This document shows positions 10,220 to 20,925 of a stretch of 64,000 nucleotides of DNA, one piece after another. Where the stretch lies: positions 1 through 64,000 of the forward strand of contig MU839850.1 of NCBI GenBank assembly GCA_030411725.1. The letters run 5' to 3'. The notes under the pieces are model-generated. The model did not search any database and was not told the origin of the DNA. It saw only the letters and a program-made list of their open reading frames with translations. Each line of letters starts with the position of its first letter. Position 1 is the stretch's first letter. Position numbers and translations under genes: made by a program. The DNA is from Echria macrotheca (lineage: Eukaryota; Ascomycota; Sordariomycetes; Sordariales; Schizotheciaceae).

Positions 10220-13114
10220 TCACCACTTGGGCTCCTCGTTCTCGTTCTCGTTCTCGCTCTCGCTCTCGTCCGTCTCCTCGCTGTCGCTCTCAGTCTCGTC
10301 AGAGTTCATGGAGCTCTCGTTTTCGTCTCCCTTCATTTCGACCTTCTCCCCGCCCTCGGTCTTGATCTCGGTCTGATCAACCTTGACGGGGTGGTGATCG
10401 TGGTGTTCGTCGCTCTTCTCAGCCTCGCCATTGTCGCCCTTCTCACACTTCTCGCCCTCCCCGTCCTTCTCACCTCCCATCCCACCCCTGAGAGAACCCT
10501 TCTCACCAATCTCACCCTTCTCACCCACCCCACTCCCAACAGAACCCTCACCCCCTCCCTGTCCCTCCTCACAACCCCCTTCACTCCTCATCCTAACCTT
10601 AACCCTCAGCTCCTCCCTCACCCTCTCTTCCCTAGCTTTCTTCTCCTCCTTCGCCCTACTCGCCGCCTCCCGAACAGCCATCTTCGCCTTCTCCACAATC
10701 GCCCTCCAAGCCGGATCACCATTCCCGTTCCCACCACCCTCCTTTATTTCTTGTCTCATTTCCCGCCGTTCCCGTTCCTGTTTCTGCATCTGAAACTGTC
10801 TCACGACCCTTTGCGCCTGCCTCATCTTGCAGCGCATATGATACCCCGGCTCGTTGGCCTTGCGCCATTCGAGGTATGCCTCGTACTGCTGCTGCTTTAT
10901 CGGGTCGTGGTCGCGGGGTTTGGTGGTTACCGGGAAGGGGGGTCGTATTATTTTGGTTCCTGTGGTTGTGGTGTCTGGGGTGAGGATGGGGAGGGATAGG
11001 GGGGGGAGGAAGGGGATGAGGGGTTGGAGGGGGGTGGGAGCGGTTGAGAGGGGGGTGGTGGTCGTGGTAGGGGTGGGTTTGAGTTGCGGGCGGGGACGAG
11101 GAGGGATCGTTTTTGTTGATGGGGTGGTGGTGGTGGTCGAAGTGGAAGGGATGCCTTGGATGCCGGGAATCGGGACCGGGAAAGTGGTGAATGGGTTTAG
11201 GCCAGCGCTGCCCATTTGTAGGAGGTTCATGTTCAGGGGCATTGTTGTTGTGGCTGGGTAGGCTTGTCCGAAGGGGGGAAGAAGAGGACCTTGATGTACG
11301 TTCAGGAGGGGGTTGTTGCACACTGGCCCGCCTGTCGCTCCTGCTGCTGCTGAGAACGGGAGAGGTGAGAAAAAGGGGTGTTGGCGGTAGGCTGTTAAAC
11401 CAAAAGATAATTGGTCCGGGTACAGGGGCATCGGCATGGGCATGCTGCTGCTGCCGAGCGGTTTGAACTGCTGATGGGAGCCGAGACCCTTTGGCATGGA
11501 CTCCAAAGTCGTCGTCGCAGGCTTGGTAGCCTCCAAGCCGTTACCGACCATTGTCTTGTCCAAGTCGGCTGCCGGAGGAGGCTGTTGTGATGAAGAAGGT
11601 TCGGCCACCACAGCCTCAGCCTCCTGCTCTCGCCTCTCAGCCTGGGAAGCAGCACTCTTTTTGACGAGACGCACCCGTGAAGCCTGGGGAAATACATTCG
11701 TGAGCGGCGGGCGGACCAACTTCCTGGGCGACAGGAAGCGCGCCAGTCCAGACTTGAACTTCGACTCCCCTCCCCCCTCCTCCTCATCCTGACAGAAGCT
11801 GGACCTGAATTCCGCCGCGGCGGGGTTGAGTTTTGTCGTTTTCTTCATCGCCATAGAAGGAAGTGCCTCGCCGCTGCCCCCTTCTGATCCATGGCTAATC
11901 TCTGTGCTGGACACCTGCGGAGGCCCAGATGAGCGTGTTGAGAGGACAAGGCTGTTTCCGGAGAAATATCCCGAGTCGTGGGACGCCTCCTTCTCGCGGC
12001 GGATCCATACCGTCTCTCCAGACCCGAATCCAGAGCCGGAAGCTTGCTGCTCACGCCCCCGATTATACAAAATCTGCGACGGAGGAGGACTAATACGCTT
12101 GACCCTCGCCGCGATGATCGCCGGGTCCGTGGCCCGGATATCCTGAGCGGCCTTGTCGTTGTACGAATCACCACCGCCGCCACCACAGCCAGACGACGTC
12201 TTTTGCAGCCGACGCAGCATACCCTGGAAACGCATGTTGTCGGGTTCTGTATCCCCGAGTTGCCGAGAAGGCTTGGGGGATATCGGTCGTCGGATAGGTT
12301 GATGATGTTGGACAACCTCCACAGAGTCATTCGTCGGCTTCTGCCCCCTTTCTTCTTCTCGCCACGGATGATTATCTTCTTCTGAATGGTCAGTTCCAGC
12401 ATCTCTGGAACGGTCGATGCTTCTTCTCATCAGACCGCCCACAGCGGCACAAAGATCCTGCAGACAGTCCTCCGACGAGGTCGCTGATCCCACCACGGGA
12501 CGGAAAGCGCTCGGCTTTTCGATGCGCTTCAGAATACCAACGACAGCGGCGGACATGTCCTCACCACCTTGGCGGCGGCGGCGGCGATGGTGATCATCGG
12601 AACTGTTGTACACGATCTCAATATCAATCGTGAAGCGATTATCCAGAACAATCTCCTCGCCGCTGACGTTCATAGTCATGGGCTTGAACTGGCGGAGACG
12701 AACCGGAATCACCTTGTTGTCTTCCTGGGAGGAGCAGCTGGATGTGCTGCTGCTGCCACCAGTGGAGAGACATGACGGACACGAGCCCGTGGTTCCGCCG
12801 AGTGTGTGGTTGGGAGCCGAGACGATCATCTCCCACGGTGTGCCGGCCTGGGGGTGACGCAGAGTTGGCTCCTTGTTCAGCACGTCCATCTCGAGCATGA
12901 AGGTTGAAGAGTCGGAGCTGCTTCCTTCGAGCCTCCGCGTGTTCAAGTTATTTGTGGCTGGAGCATTCTTGCGCCAGTCGGTAGACGACATGGCCTGGGC
13001 TTTGTAGTCGGAGTGGTAGTTGTCGGTGAGGTTCGTTGTTTTGGGTCTGATGCCGGGGACCGCCATGCGGCCCAGGTTCCGGCGGGGGATGTGGGAATGG
13101 CTGAGCGTGGCCAT
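10220..13114 (-). CDS. Large low-complexity protein of unknown function (964 aa)
   Basis: One uninterrupted frame of 964 codons. I do not recognise a domain. Visible features: a basic N-terminus (MATLSHSHIPRRN), Ser-rich and Gly-rich tracts, a hydrophobic stretch VLDNRFTIDIEIVYN near residue 160, a long Pro/Thr-rich middle region, a Lys/Arg/Glu-rich segment predicted to be helical (WRKANEPGYHMRCKMRQAQRVVRQ onward in part) and an acidic Ser/Glu/Asp tail ending EEPKW. This looks mostly disordered, with a basic helix and acidic tail as in some nuclear proteins, but that is inference only. A spliced 5' leader is likely: GTAAGT at 13227 pairs with CTAAC...ATAAG ending at 13162 (66 bp), upstream of the ATG. 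Upstream of the ATG the spliced frame stays open but has no ATG, supporting the start chosen. Confidence 0.7.
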   Translation of the reverse strand: MATLSHSHIPRRNLGRMAVPGIRPKTTNLTDNYHSDYKAQAMSSTDWRKNAPATNNLNTRRLEGSSSDSSTFMLEMDVLNKEPTLRHPQAGTPWEMIVSAPNHTLGGTTGSCPSCLSTGGSSSTSSCSSQEDNKVIPVRLRQFKPMTMNVSGEEIVLDNRFTIDIEIVYNSSDDHHRRRRRQGGEDMSAAVVGILKRIEKPSAFRPVVGSATSSEDCLQDLCAAVGGLMRRSIDRSRDAGTDHSEEDNHPWREEERGQKPTNDSVEVVQHHQPIRRPISPKPSRQLGDTEPDNMRFQGMLRRLQKTSSGCGGGGGDSYNDKAAQDIRATDPAIIAARVKRISPPPSQILYNRGREQQASGSGFGSGETVWIRREKEASHDSGYFSGNSLVLSTRSSGPPQVSSTEISHGSEGGSGEALPSMAMKKTTKLNPAAAEFRSSFCQDEEEGGGESKFKSGLARFLSPRKLVRPPLTNVFPQASRVRLVKKSAASQAERREQEAEAVVAEPSSSQQPPPAADLDKTMVGNGLEATKPATTTLESMPKGLGSHQQFKPLGSSSMPMPMPLYPDQLSFGLTAYRQHPFFSPLPFSAAAGATGGPVCNNPLLNVHQGPLLPPFGQAYPATTTMPLNMNLLQMGSAGLNPFTTFPVPIPGIQGIPSTSTTTTTPSTKTIPPRPRPQLKPTPTTTTTPLSTAPTPLQPLIPFLPPLSLPILTPDTTTTGTKIIRPPFPVTTKPRDHDPIKQQQYEAYLEWRKANEPGYHMRCKMRQAQRVVRQFQMQKQERERREMRQEIKEGGGNGNGDPAWRAIVEKAKMAVREAASRAKEEKKAREERVREELRVKVRMRSEGGCEEGQGGGEGSVGSGVGEKGEIGEKGSLRGGMGGEKDGEGEKCEKGDNGEAEKSDEHHDHHPVKVDQTEIKTEGGEKVEMKGDENESSMNSDETESDSEETDESESENENENEEPKW

Positions 13115-14265
13115 CTTGGTGGTGTCGATAGAGAGGCACGGAATACTAAGCGGTACGTGAGCTTATGAAGAGTTAGTTTTCGGTCCAGTGGTTGCCGTGG
13201 AAGAGAAGGGAATATAGAGTGACTTACACTTGGGCGTCTGCGGCGATGAACCTTGGCGCCGGGATAAATGATGGTATGTTTCGCTCTGAGAAACGCTCTG
13301 TCGACAGTCGAAATGTCTTGCTGCCCTTGGATTTGATGATGGTGGAATCACTCCGCGGCTCTCGAGAGCGGAGAAAGAAGCAGCAAAGGGTGGGCGTGCG
13401 TGCTTTGGTGTATATCCGGGATCGAGAGAAGAGAGAGGCTATATGTCGCTTCAAGTCGCCCGCTCTCGGCGAGGATGTTGGGACCGGCGACGTGACGGCT
13501 GGATGAGACCCGATCCAACGCTCCACGAATCGAAAACGGCACAACGCTTGAGAGGAGAACGAGAGAGAGAGCAAAGGCAAGAGATGTCGTAAAGCTGCGG
13601 ACAGACACTATATCCACGATCTATCCAAAAAGTGACCGGCGAAAGCTGGACGGAAGACGGGGATGTTCGAAGGCTTTGAAGGATGACGGGACCGTCTTGG
13701 GAGGGAATAGAAGGTGGGTTGTCTCTTCACGGTTTCCTGTCCTGCGCTCCTGGAGCACTCGACAGGGAAGGGGCGTTGATGCTGGTTGGAAGGTGTGGCT
13801 GGATAGTTCAATAAGGTAAGCGAAGATTGACCGAGACTCCTGACCAAAAGGCGAGAACTGTTCCTGTCTGGAGTTTTGGAATGTTCCTGTCTCGAGATTT
13901 GGAGGGTGCTTGCCATACTTATACGATTCTTCCAGTGTGTTGCGTTGCAGCCGAACCAGCCCTAGTGACTACCATGGTCGAAGTCAAGAAGTCGATGTTT
14001 CCCTAAATACCACACTAAGGCGCCCTAACCAAGCACACCAAGCACTAGGCAACCCTTGGAGAATATCATATGAACGGTCCAATCTCAAACACATGGTATT
14101 ACCCCATCTCGCTCGCGTGAACCCAGAATCGTAATCCATAATATATCTCCTAAACCAAGTCATAACTTCATCGCGCCATCCTTTCCGACCGACCCATCAT
14201 GACACCAAAGCCCAAACAGAACCCAGCACTAGTAGTAAACACCCAAGAATTACACACACACTCCA
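13115..14265. other. Spliced 5' leader of the 964-aa gene, then 3' flank of the next gene
   Basis: The left part is the putative leader of the minus-strand gene, with a probable 66-bp 5'-UTR intron at 13162-13227 and CT-rich DNA on the sense strand. From about 14000 to 14265 the A/C-rich sequence is the likely 3' UTR of the ADIP-domain gene, also on the minus strand. No further gene seen. Confidence 0.5.
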
Positions 14266-16787
14266 TCATTCTCGCGCCTCCTCAGCTGCTGCCGTTACCC
14301 CAACATTCCCCTGTATCAAAGCACCCAGTTCCCACGGATTAAGCGTGCTCCTCCTACGCGAAGCGACCTTGCTAGTCCTCCGTTCCCGCTTTCTCGGCTT
14401 GTTCTCAAACTCCTCAGCCCGAGGCGCCAGCTCGTCCTCATCCTCATCCTTATCCTTCGACTTGCCTGCCCCTGCCCCTGCTTCTTGGGCGGCATCGGCG
14501 CCGGTCGCCCCGTCGTCGGACCGAGTGCTTCGCGACGCATCGGCCGCAACGCCGGCGTCGGTTTCGGTTGCTTCCGGCGCCAGACTAACCCTCTTCTTCA
14601 CGCCCATCCTGGCCGCTTTTAATTTGGCCCGGACCCGGGCGGCATCGGCGTCGCGCTCCGAGGCTGCTAGCTTCGCAGCGATCGTGGCCATGGACAGCGG
14701 TGATTGCTGTGGCGGAGGGAGAATATTAGCACCCGTGCGAGGGAGCGGGAGACGCGAGTTTGCACGCTTCGGAGACCGGTCTCTTGCCGGCGTCGCATTC
14801 GCACTCGGAAGAGGAGGTGGTGGCATAACGTCGGTACTCTTGTTTGGCGGCGACGGACCGCTTGCTCCAGAGCTGGTTAGGGTAGCTGTAGCAGAAGCAC
14901 TTCGCGTTGCTTTGGACCCCTGCTCGGGCTTCTTTTCAGCTCGCGGCCGTGATCTCTCGCGGGCGGAATTTGCCCTGGAAGGCACGGCAGCTTTGGGCCT
15001 TGAAACTGGAGGCGTATCTTGCATCCTGCCAGTTGGAGAGACACGTCCTGCCCGGCCTCTTGCTGAAGATATAGGAGCCTTGGGTGCGGATTCGTTTGGC
15101 GTCTTGACCAGCTGTACACTTCCTATGGATGAAGCAGACGCCGTGAGGTCGGCCATGGTTGGCGGAGGAGCATCGTCTTGTTGCTGTATTGGACGCGGTG
15201 GTTGAGCGGGCTTCTTCTTTGGTGACTGCTGCGGTTTATCAGCTGCAGGCGGCGGGAGTGGTGCCTCAGGTTTGAGGTCCCAGGTGTTTTCTTCAACAAT
15301 GGTCGAAAAGTCAACTGCTCGCTTTCGCTGGTTTGGTTGGCTTGCAACCCCCCTGTTTCCTGCTGAGCTGGAGTTCTGAAGAGGAGTCATCTGAGGCGGA
15401 ATGGGAAGCGGTGGTGAATGTATCATAACGGACTGCTCGAGAATCTCAATATTTGGCTCCTCAACATCGAGCTCGTCGACGTCAACGTCGTCCTCGAATA
15501 TGCTAGATTCGCAGTCACTGACGTCTGGGTCCTCGAGTTCGGGTGCCGGCACCAGGTCCAGCGGTCCTGCGGGGCATGGAGAATGCATGATGCTGGGCTC
15601 CTCTGTGTCCTCTGGCACAGCTTCGAGACGGAGACCCAGGCCTTGAGCTGTCTCCTCGACATTCTGGACGCGCACCGGGCTAAGACGCAAGCCCATCTTC
15701 AACTCTTCCACGTTCACAGGCCGTCCGCTGACTTGCATGCGTCTTCGCCACCCGTCGATCAGATGGACTGCTTCCTTCCAGCGCGTTTCCATCTTCTCCC
15801 AACCGTCCCGGAGCCTATGGATCTCGTCTTCGCGCACGACAACCTCCTCGATGGGGACAAATGATGGGTTCGTCAAAATGGTGCGGAGGTGTTGCAGAAT
15901 ACCCTCAATCTCAGCCGACATCTCGGCGCAGTTAGCCGGCATAGCCAGAACCTGAGCATCGGAATTGGGAGCTCCGGGGACGGTATCCCAGCCACTCATC
16001 TCCTTCAGCTGCTCTGTTGTCCGACGGATCAATCCAACGACGGTCTCGTTCTCCTCGCTGAGACTCTTGGCCAGTTCGGCGAGGAACGAGTTGGTCTCCA
16101 TGCGGAGATCATAACCTTCGCCGGACGGTCCGTCAGCGGGCAGGGGGATCTGCTCCGGTTCGGATCCAACATCGCCAACCACGGTGATGGTTGTAATGCC
16201 AGGGCTCTTGCTAGCTCCGCGAGCCCGACCGGCCTCGGTCACGGCTTTTTTCAGTCCTTCGATCTGGCGATCTCGTTTGCGTACATCATTGGCGCAGGAA
16301 GCTCGCGTCTGCGCAACCAGGACCTTGGTTCGTGCGGCTTCGTCCTTGAGTTTCTGGATCGTCGCCTCGGCCGTCTTGAGCTGGGTGCGCAGCGCAGCCT
16401 CCGAGGATTCGCACAGCGACACTTTTCGCAGCGCGTCGGCGTTCTTCTCCTGCAGTCGCTGGATGTCGTTGGTCTGCCGCAGAGACTCGGCGCGCAGGGT
16501 GCGCAGGGTCGTGGACAGAGACTCGCGGTGTTCGGCATCACGCTGCGCCGGTGTGTTAGCCAGATGCCAAGTCCGAAAAGGTTTCACGCCAGGGAAATAC
16601 CCACATCGCGTCGTAGGATTAGGTCGTTGACGATGGAGATGACCCGGCCCATAGTCGCGGCAATCTCGCCCGCGCTGTCGCCGGGGTGCACAAAGTCGAT
16701 ATTCTGGCCATCTCGGAGCAGGCCGCGCGAGAGCAGTTGGTTGTTGATGTAGAGCGACGCCTGTCGCAGGTTCTCGAGCTCTATCAT
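14266..16787 (-). CDS. ADIP-domain spindle-pole protein (Msd1/TINA-like)
   Basis: Two exons on the minus strand, 16787-16605 and 16542-14266, joined across a 62-bp intron (donor GTGGGT, branch CTAAC, acceptor GCGCAG) to give 819 residues. The start MIELENLRQASLYINNQL opens the conserved domain; the frame is open a further 85 codons upstream but without family resemblance. Residues ~1-180 form the Afadin/alpha-actinin-binding (ADIP) domain: NNQLLSRGLLRDG, then a long coiled coil. The remainder is a proline/serine-rich disordered region with basic patches. In fission yeast Msd1 and Aspergillus TINA, related proteins sit at the spindle pole body and anchor microtubule minus ends; TINA interacts with the NIMA kinase. 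I infer the same location. The C-terminus (KVASRRRSTLNPWELGAL) is basic and looks conserved. Confidence 0.75.
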
Positions 16788-17669
16788 TGCGAGCTGTCGC
16801 CTCGGAAATTGAGGGCGAAGAATGGGCGCGACAGACTGGTCAATATGCCGGTTCCAGTGTGGAAAACGCGACGCACGGGAAGATGCTTCGCGAAACCAGG
16901 AAAAGAAATCGTGAAAAGATGGAGCCCGCTGTGCACATGCGCCAAACCTCAAGCTTGCATCCCATTGGGTTGCAGACACAATCTCGAGCCGTCGTGTGTT
17001 TATTTGGTGGGGCGTTGCCGTGGCACCCAACCCCACGGTCACCCGCCCAGCATCCGCCCACTTAGTGACCGCAGCAACCCTAACCCTTGATCATTGATCA
17101 GGAACATGCTCTCTCATGAGCGACTGTGGTTTAGCATGTACACGAAGAGACAGAGGGTACGGTCGTGGAATTAATCCAATGCTTTGAATGTTCATTCTAT
17201 TGAGCCACAACACATCCACCCGGCCATCCATGCCTGCTTGGGTATCATCCATGAACTTTTAGACCTCCCCCATTCTATATACTGTCCTCCCTATTTAGAC
17301 TCTCCATGTTAGTGATATGTCGACAGAGAGAGGACGAGATGCGGTGATATTTTGGGAAATTTCAGAGTGTTTGAGAAGATTGTGAACGCGGTGTTTATCA
17401 GCCTTGCAACGTTCAAGACAAGGGAAGAATCCTTGAAGTGAACCGATGCTCTGATGGCCCCGCGTGCGTCATCATATAGGTATAAAGGGACGAGAGAAGT
17501 GGAGAAGAATACTTACACAGCCCGAAGTCTGAAATATTTGACGTGGTTGTAAGCCCCTGGCCGATAATCCATCGTGTGGCGTCCATAATCGTTGATTCCC
17601 GGCAAATATCGCATATAGAGTCGACGGGAACAAAATGCGCCAACGAGACGAATATGTCGCCTATAAGTA
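16788..17669. other. Intergenic between two minus-strand genes
   Basis: It contains the leader of the ADIP gene on the left and the 3' flank of rrp7 on the right. Only short frames, none recognisable. Confidence 0.5.
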
Positions 17670-18629
17670 TCAAGATTCGGGGACAAATTTCCCACGCTTC
17701 TCCCGCATGGCCGATATCTTCTTCCTGTCCTCCTCAAACCGCTTGAGCAGCTCCGCCTGCTCCTCCTTCTGCCGTTCTCTGAGCTGGAACCGGTAAAAGT
17801 TGGCCATCTCCTCCCTCTTCTTCTCCTGCCTCTCGAGCATCTTCCGCTTGGCCTCCTCGGCCTCGTTCCTGCTCGCCGGCGCATTCCTTCCGCCGCGCGT
17901 GACCGTCACGAAACCATCCTCGTCCGGCTCGTTGCGCAACCTCTTCGCGATCTCGGCCGCCTCCTGCTCCCGCTTCGTGAACAGCGCCGAGAACGCGTCG
18001 ACCGCAGCCTGCAGCGCGTCCTTGTCCGGGTACGACAGCCGATTGTGGGCCTTGAGCCACACCGAGCCGAGAGGCGGAATTCTCTTTGCATCATGAACCT
18101 CGCCGACACCCCATGTCGGGTATTTTTTGGACCTGTGGACCTTGGCGACCGCCTTGAGCACCTGCTCGACACTCTTCGCATCGGCGAGAAGGACGACCGC
18201 GGTTCCTCCACTTCTTCGAAGGGGGCGTGTCCATGTGCTGGGTAATCGGGCGGCTTCCTCTTCTCTTGCCCGTTCTGCGTCCTCGCCTTCTCTCTTGCGC
18301 TTCTTGCTGTGGGCTGCTAGCAGACGTGCTGCTTGCACGGGTTGCGCATCCGCGACGGGATTCGCGTCCCGCTTTTCATCTTCGAAAGTGGCGCTCTCGA
18401 AGCGGCCGTTTCCTACGAGCGAAGCAATGAGATGTCGGAGATGAAGCTCGGTGCTGTCGATGGGTACGTTGGTCAGGAACAGACTTCGAGAGTCAGTGGC
18501 TGTTGGAATTTTCGGTGCATTCCGTCGGAGGTATACGTAATGAGTGGCCGGTCGAGGGAAGGATGGGAGAGGAGGAATCGAGATTGGGAGGACGGAGAAG
18601 TCTCCAATGGTGGAAGGACCTACCGCCAT
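17670..18629 (-). CDS. rrp7: Ribosomal RNA-processing protein 7 (Rrp7-like)
   Basis: Single-exon gene of 319 residues when started at MAVGPSTIGDFSVLP (18629). The frame is open for 39 more codons upstream, but those residues look non-conserved. An RRM-like N-terminal domain includes SLFLTNVPIDSTELHLRHL (RNP2-like strand) and GGTAVVLLADAKSVEQVL. The C-terminal Rrp7 signature is very clear: DEDGFVTVTRGGR, then NFYRFQLRERQKEEQ and the end block MREKRGKFVPES. Rrp7 works in the nucleolus as part of the UTP-C/CURI module of the small-subunit processome, needed for 18S rRNA maturation and 40S assembly. Basic/acidic insertions between RRM and C-terminal domain (KKRKREGEDAERAREEE) are typical of fungal forms. 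Confidence 0.93.
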   Translation of the reverse strand: MAVGPSTIGDFSVLPISIPPLPSFPRPATHYVYLRRNAPKIPTATDSRSLFLTNVPIDSTELHLRHLIASLVGNGRFESATFEDEKRDANPVADAQPVQAARLLAAHSKKRKREGEDAERAREEEAARLPSTWTRPLRRSGGTAVVLLADAKSVEQVLKAVAKVHRSKKYPTWGVGEVHDAKRIPPLGSVWLKAHNRLSYPDKDALQAAVDAFSALFTKREQEAAEIAKRLRNEPDEDGFVTVTRGGRNAPASRNEAEEAKRKMLERQEKKREEMANFYRFQLRERQKEEQAELLKRFEEDRKKISAMREKRGKFVPES

Positions 18630-19147
18630 CGCTTGGTCGGAGTTCGAGGCGGGAAACTGGTTGTGACAGAAGTGGTTGAAGCTCGTTGGCGACAGCCCGC
18701 GTTCAGAAACTTTTGTGCCCCACCTCAGCCTCGCTCGCGCCACCAAGCCCTGTTATTGGCTCCTTTAGACGAACTGACAGGGCTGATTCTCACTCAGCAG
18801 CTTCTCATTCAACACTGTGATCCGATTCAAATTTTGAAAACTGTGTTTTGATATCCAAGCAATACGCGTATCGTTCAATGATGATGCAGTTTTCTCTCCC
18901 GTGGTTTGCTGAATCCTTCGATCCTGAACCCAGTCCCCTCACTTCCAGACCCTTGCAAACTCCGAGCCTCGATTTCCGAGCTAGGCAACATCGAAACCAC
19001 AAGTTTGGGCTTCGCTGGAAGCCAAGCAAAGTGCCAATGACACCCTCCGGACCTGAGAAATTTCCAAGACTATTCAACTTGATCATGGACTCGAGGTGAG
19101 CCCTGGACCACCACTTCGTTACGAGATTTGTCCACTCAATCGTCACA
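18630..19147. other. Shared 5' region between rrp7 and the divergent MFS gene
   Basis: About 520 bp between two divergently transcribed start codons, so it must hold both promoters. I see no canonical element I can assign with confidence. Confidence 0.5.
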
Positions 19148-20784
19148 ATGGGCACTCTCTCGTCTGCCGTGCGACGCGGCTTCATATTCGGCCACACAAA
19201 AAGCGCGACGTCACCACGAAAGCCGCCTCGCTTCCTCGCGTTCCGTTCATCAGCAGCTCTCATCACGTCCACCGTATGTCTCGCCATATTCACAGACACC
19301 TTTCTCTACGGCCTGACGGTGCCCGTCATCCCCTTCAGCCTCACGGTCCAGGTCGGCGTGCCAGACGACCAGGTCCAGCACTGGAACGCCATCCTCCTGG
19401 CCGTGTACAACGCGGCCCTCTGCGTCGGCAGCCCCGTCATCGGCCTCTACGCCGACCACTCGTCGTCGCGCCGCATGCCCCTCCTCGCCGGCCTCTTGGC
19501 GCTCGCCGGCGCCACGCTCCTCCTCTGCCTCGGCAAGACCGTCTCCCTGCTCGTCGTCGGCCGGCTGCTTCAGGGCCTCAGCGCGGCCGTCGTGTGGTCC
19601 GTCGGGCTCGCGCTGCTGGTCGACACGGTCGGCAAGGACATCGGCCGGTCCATGGGCTACGTGACCATCGCCATCGCCATCGGCCTGCTGATCTCGCCCG
19701 TCATCGGCGGCGCCATCTATGCGAACGCGGGCTACTATGCCGTGTACTACATCGCCTTTGGCATCATCTGCTGCGATATCGCTCTGCGCCTCTTGATTGT
19801 CGAGAAGAAGGTCGCACGGCAGTGGCTCGACCCGCCTCCTCCTCCTCCTCCGATGGACGGCCGCCCCGCCAGCTGCGATCGGGATGCACCCCCGACATCC
19901 CCGGGCGGTGGCGGCGGCAGCAGTTTTGGAGACGCGCCTCCTCCTCCTGCAGCTGACGAGTCTGTTGGCGGCTCTGCCGAGAAACGGCGGCGGCCACTGT
20001 TGGAGCTCATCACGTCAGGAACCATTATTGTCGTTCTGCTAATGGTCGTTTTCTTGGCTGGCCTTGTGTAAGTCATTCCCTGTCATGTCTCCCGGTGCTG
20101 CGTCCGATAGGTCGGGTTGTTGCTGTGCGTATATGTATATGTATATGTATGTGGGCTCATGCTTTTTTTTCAACAAGGTTTGCCTGTGACACGGTCGTAC
20201 CGCTTTTCGTCAAGGACGTCTTTCATTGGAACTCGACGGCTGCCGGCTTGGTATTCATCTGTATAATGGTGCCGGGCTTCGCATCGCCACTCGTGGGCAT
20301 GCTTGCCGACAGGTACGGCGCCAGGTGGCCTGCAGCTGCAGGTTTTGCACTTTCCATCCCGCTGCTCATTTGCCTGCGCTTCGTGACACAGGATACCCTG
20401 GGGCACAAGGTACTCCTCTGCGCACTTCTCACCCTGCTGGGCACGACCATCCTCGCGTTCGCCAACACACCGCTCATGGCGGCCATGTCGTACGCTATCG
20501 ACGCCAAGGAGGCGAGACAGCCGGGCATATGGGGCGAGAAGGGGGTGTATGGCATTGCGTATGGGCTCTGGACAACAGGATTTGCCCTGGGTGGAACTAT
20601 TGGGAGCCTCATGGCCGGCTACATAAACGCAGGTCCGGGATGGGGCACACTAACCTGGAGCCTCGCGATCTGGTGTGTGCCTGGGGTCGTATTGGCATTT
20701 TGGCTTGGGTCGACGCCCAGGAAAAAGAATGCCGATACGAGCCCAACCACTGCCGAAAACATGTCGGCGAGCGCGCCTACATAG
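19148..20784 (+). CDS. MFS transporter, DHA1 / VMAT-like drug:H+ antiporter
   Basis: Exons 19148-20067 and 20178-20784 join to 508 residues; the 110-bp intron (GTAAGT donor) carries a GTATAT microsatellite and restores GLVFACDTVVPLF in TM7. Twelve membrane segments are evident. Between TM2 and TM3 is GSPVIGLYADHSSSRRMPLL, the conserved loop motif A; TM4 has GRLLQGLSAAVVW; TM5 carries GLLISPVIGG, the antiporter motif C. The cytosolic loop between TM6 and TM7 is unusual, with a seven-proline run, a glycine run and a second proline run. This resembles fungal members of the vesicular-monoamine/Tpo-like DHA1 group, which export drugs, polyamines or metabolites; substrate unknown. The gene ends 141 bp from the end of the MOSC-reductase gene, facing it. 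Confidence 0.88.
20129..20151. repeat. (GTATAT)n microsatellite inside the MFS intron
   Basis: Short hexamer-type GTATAT array lying entirely within the single intron (20068-20177) of the DHA1 transporter. It probably explains the larger size of that intron. Confidence 0.85.
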
Positions 20785-20925
20785 CGAACCGCGGGTGAGG
20801 GTATGGTGTGAGGCTTTTCATGCACACTATTTTCAAAAGTACCAGTCGACGCGTCCAATGGGATGCGAGCCATCATTGCGTTGAGGCTGCTCGCTACCTA
20901 CCGGTATATGCCTAATTGTGCACAT

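Noticed and set aside
13348..13617. 89-codon minus-strand frame with a signal-peptide-like start upstream of the 964-aa gene
   Set aside because: Its hydrophobic start is in pyrimidine-rich leader DNA, which yields Leu/Ser/Phe by composition; better explained as 5' UTR.
14345..15205. 286-codon plus-strand frame across the ADIP gene
   Set aside because: Ala/Ser/Gly-rich shadow of a real minus-strand exon, with no domain.
16788..17042. 85-codon N-terminal extension of the ADIP protein
   Set aside because: The frame is open, but the residues show no family resemblance, whereas MIELENLRQASLYIN begins the conserved domain.
18630..18746. 39-codon N-terminal extension of Rrp7
   Set aside because: Open but not family-like; the internal ATG gives a normal Rrp7 start.
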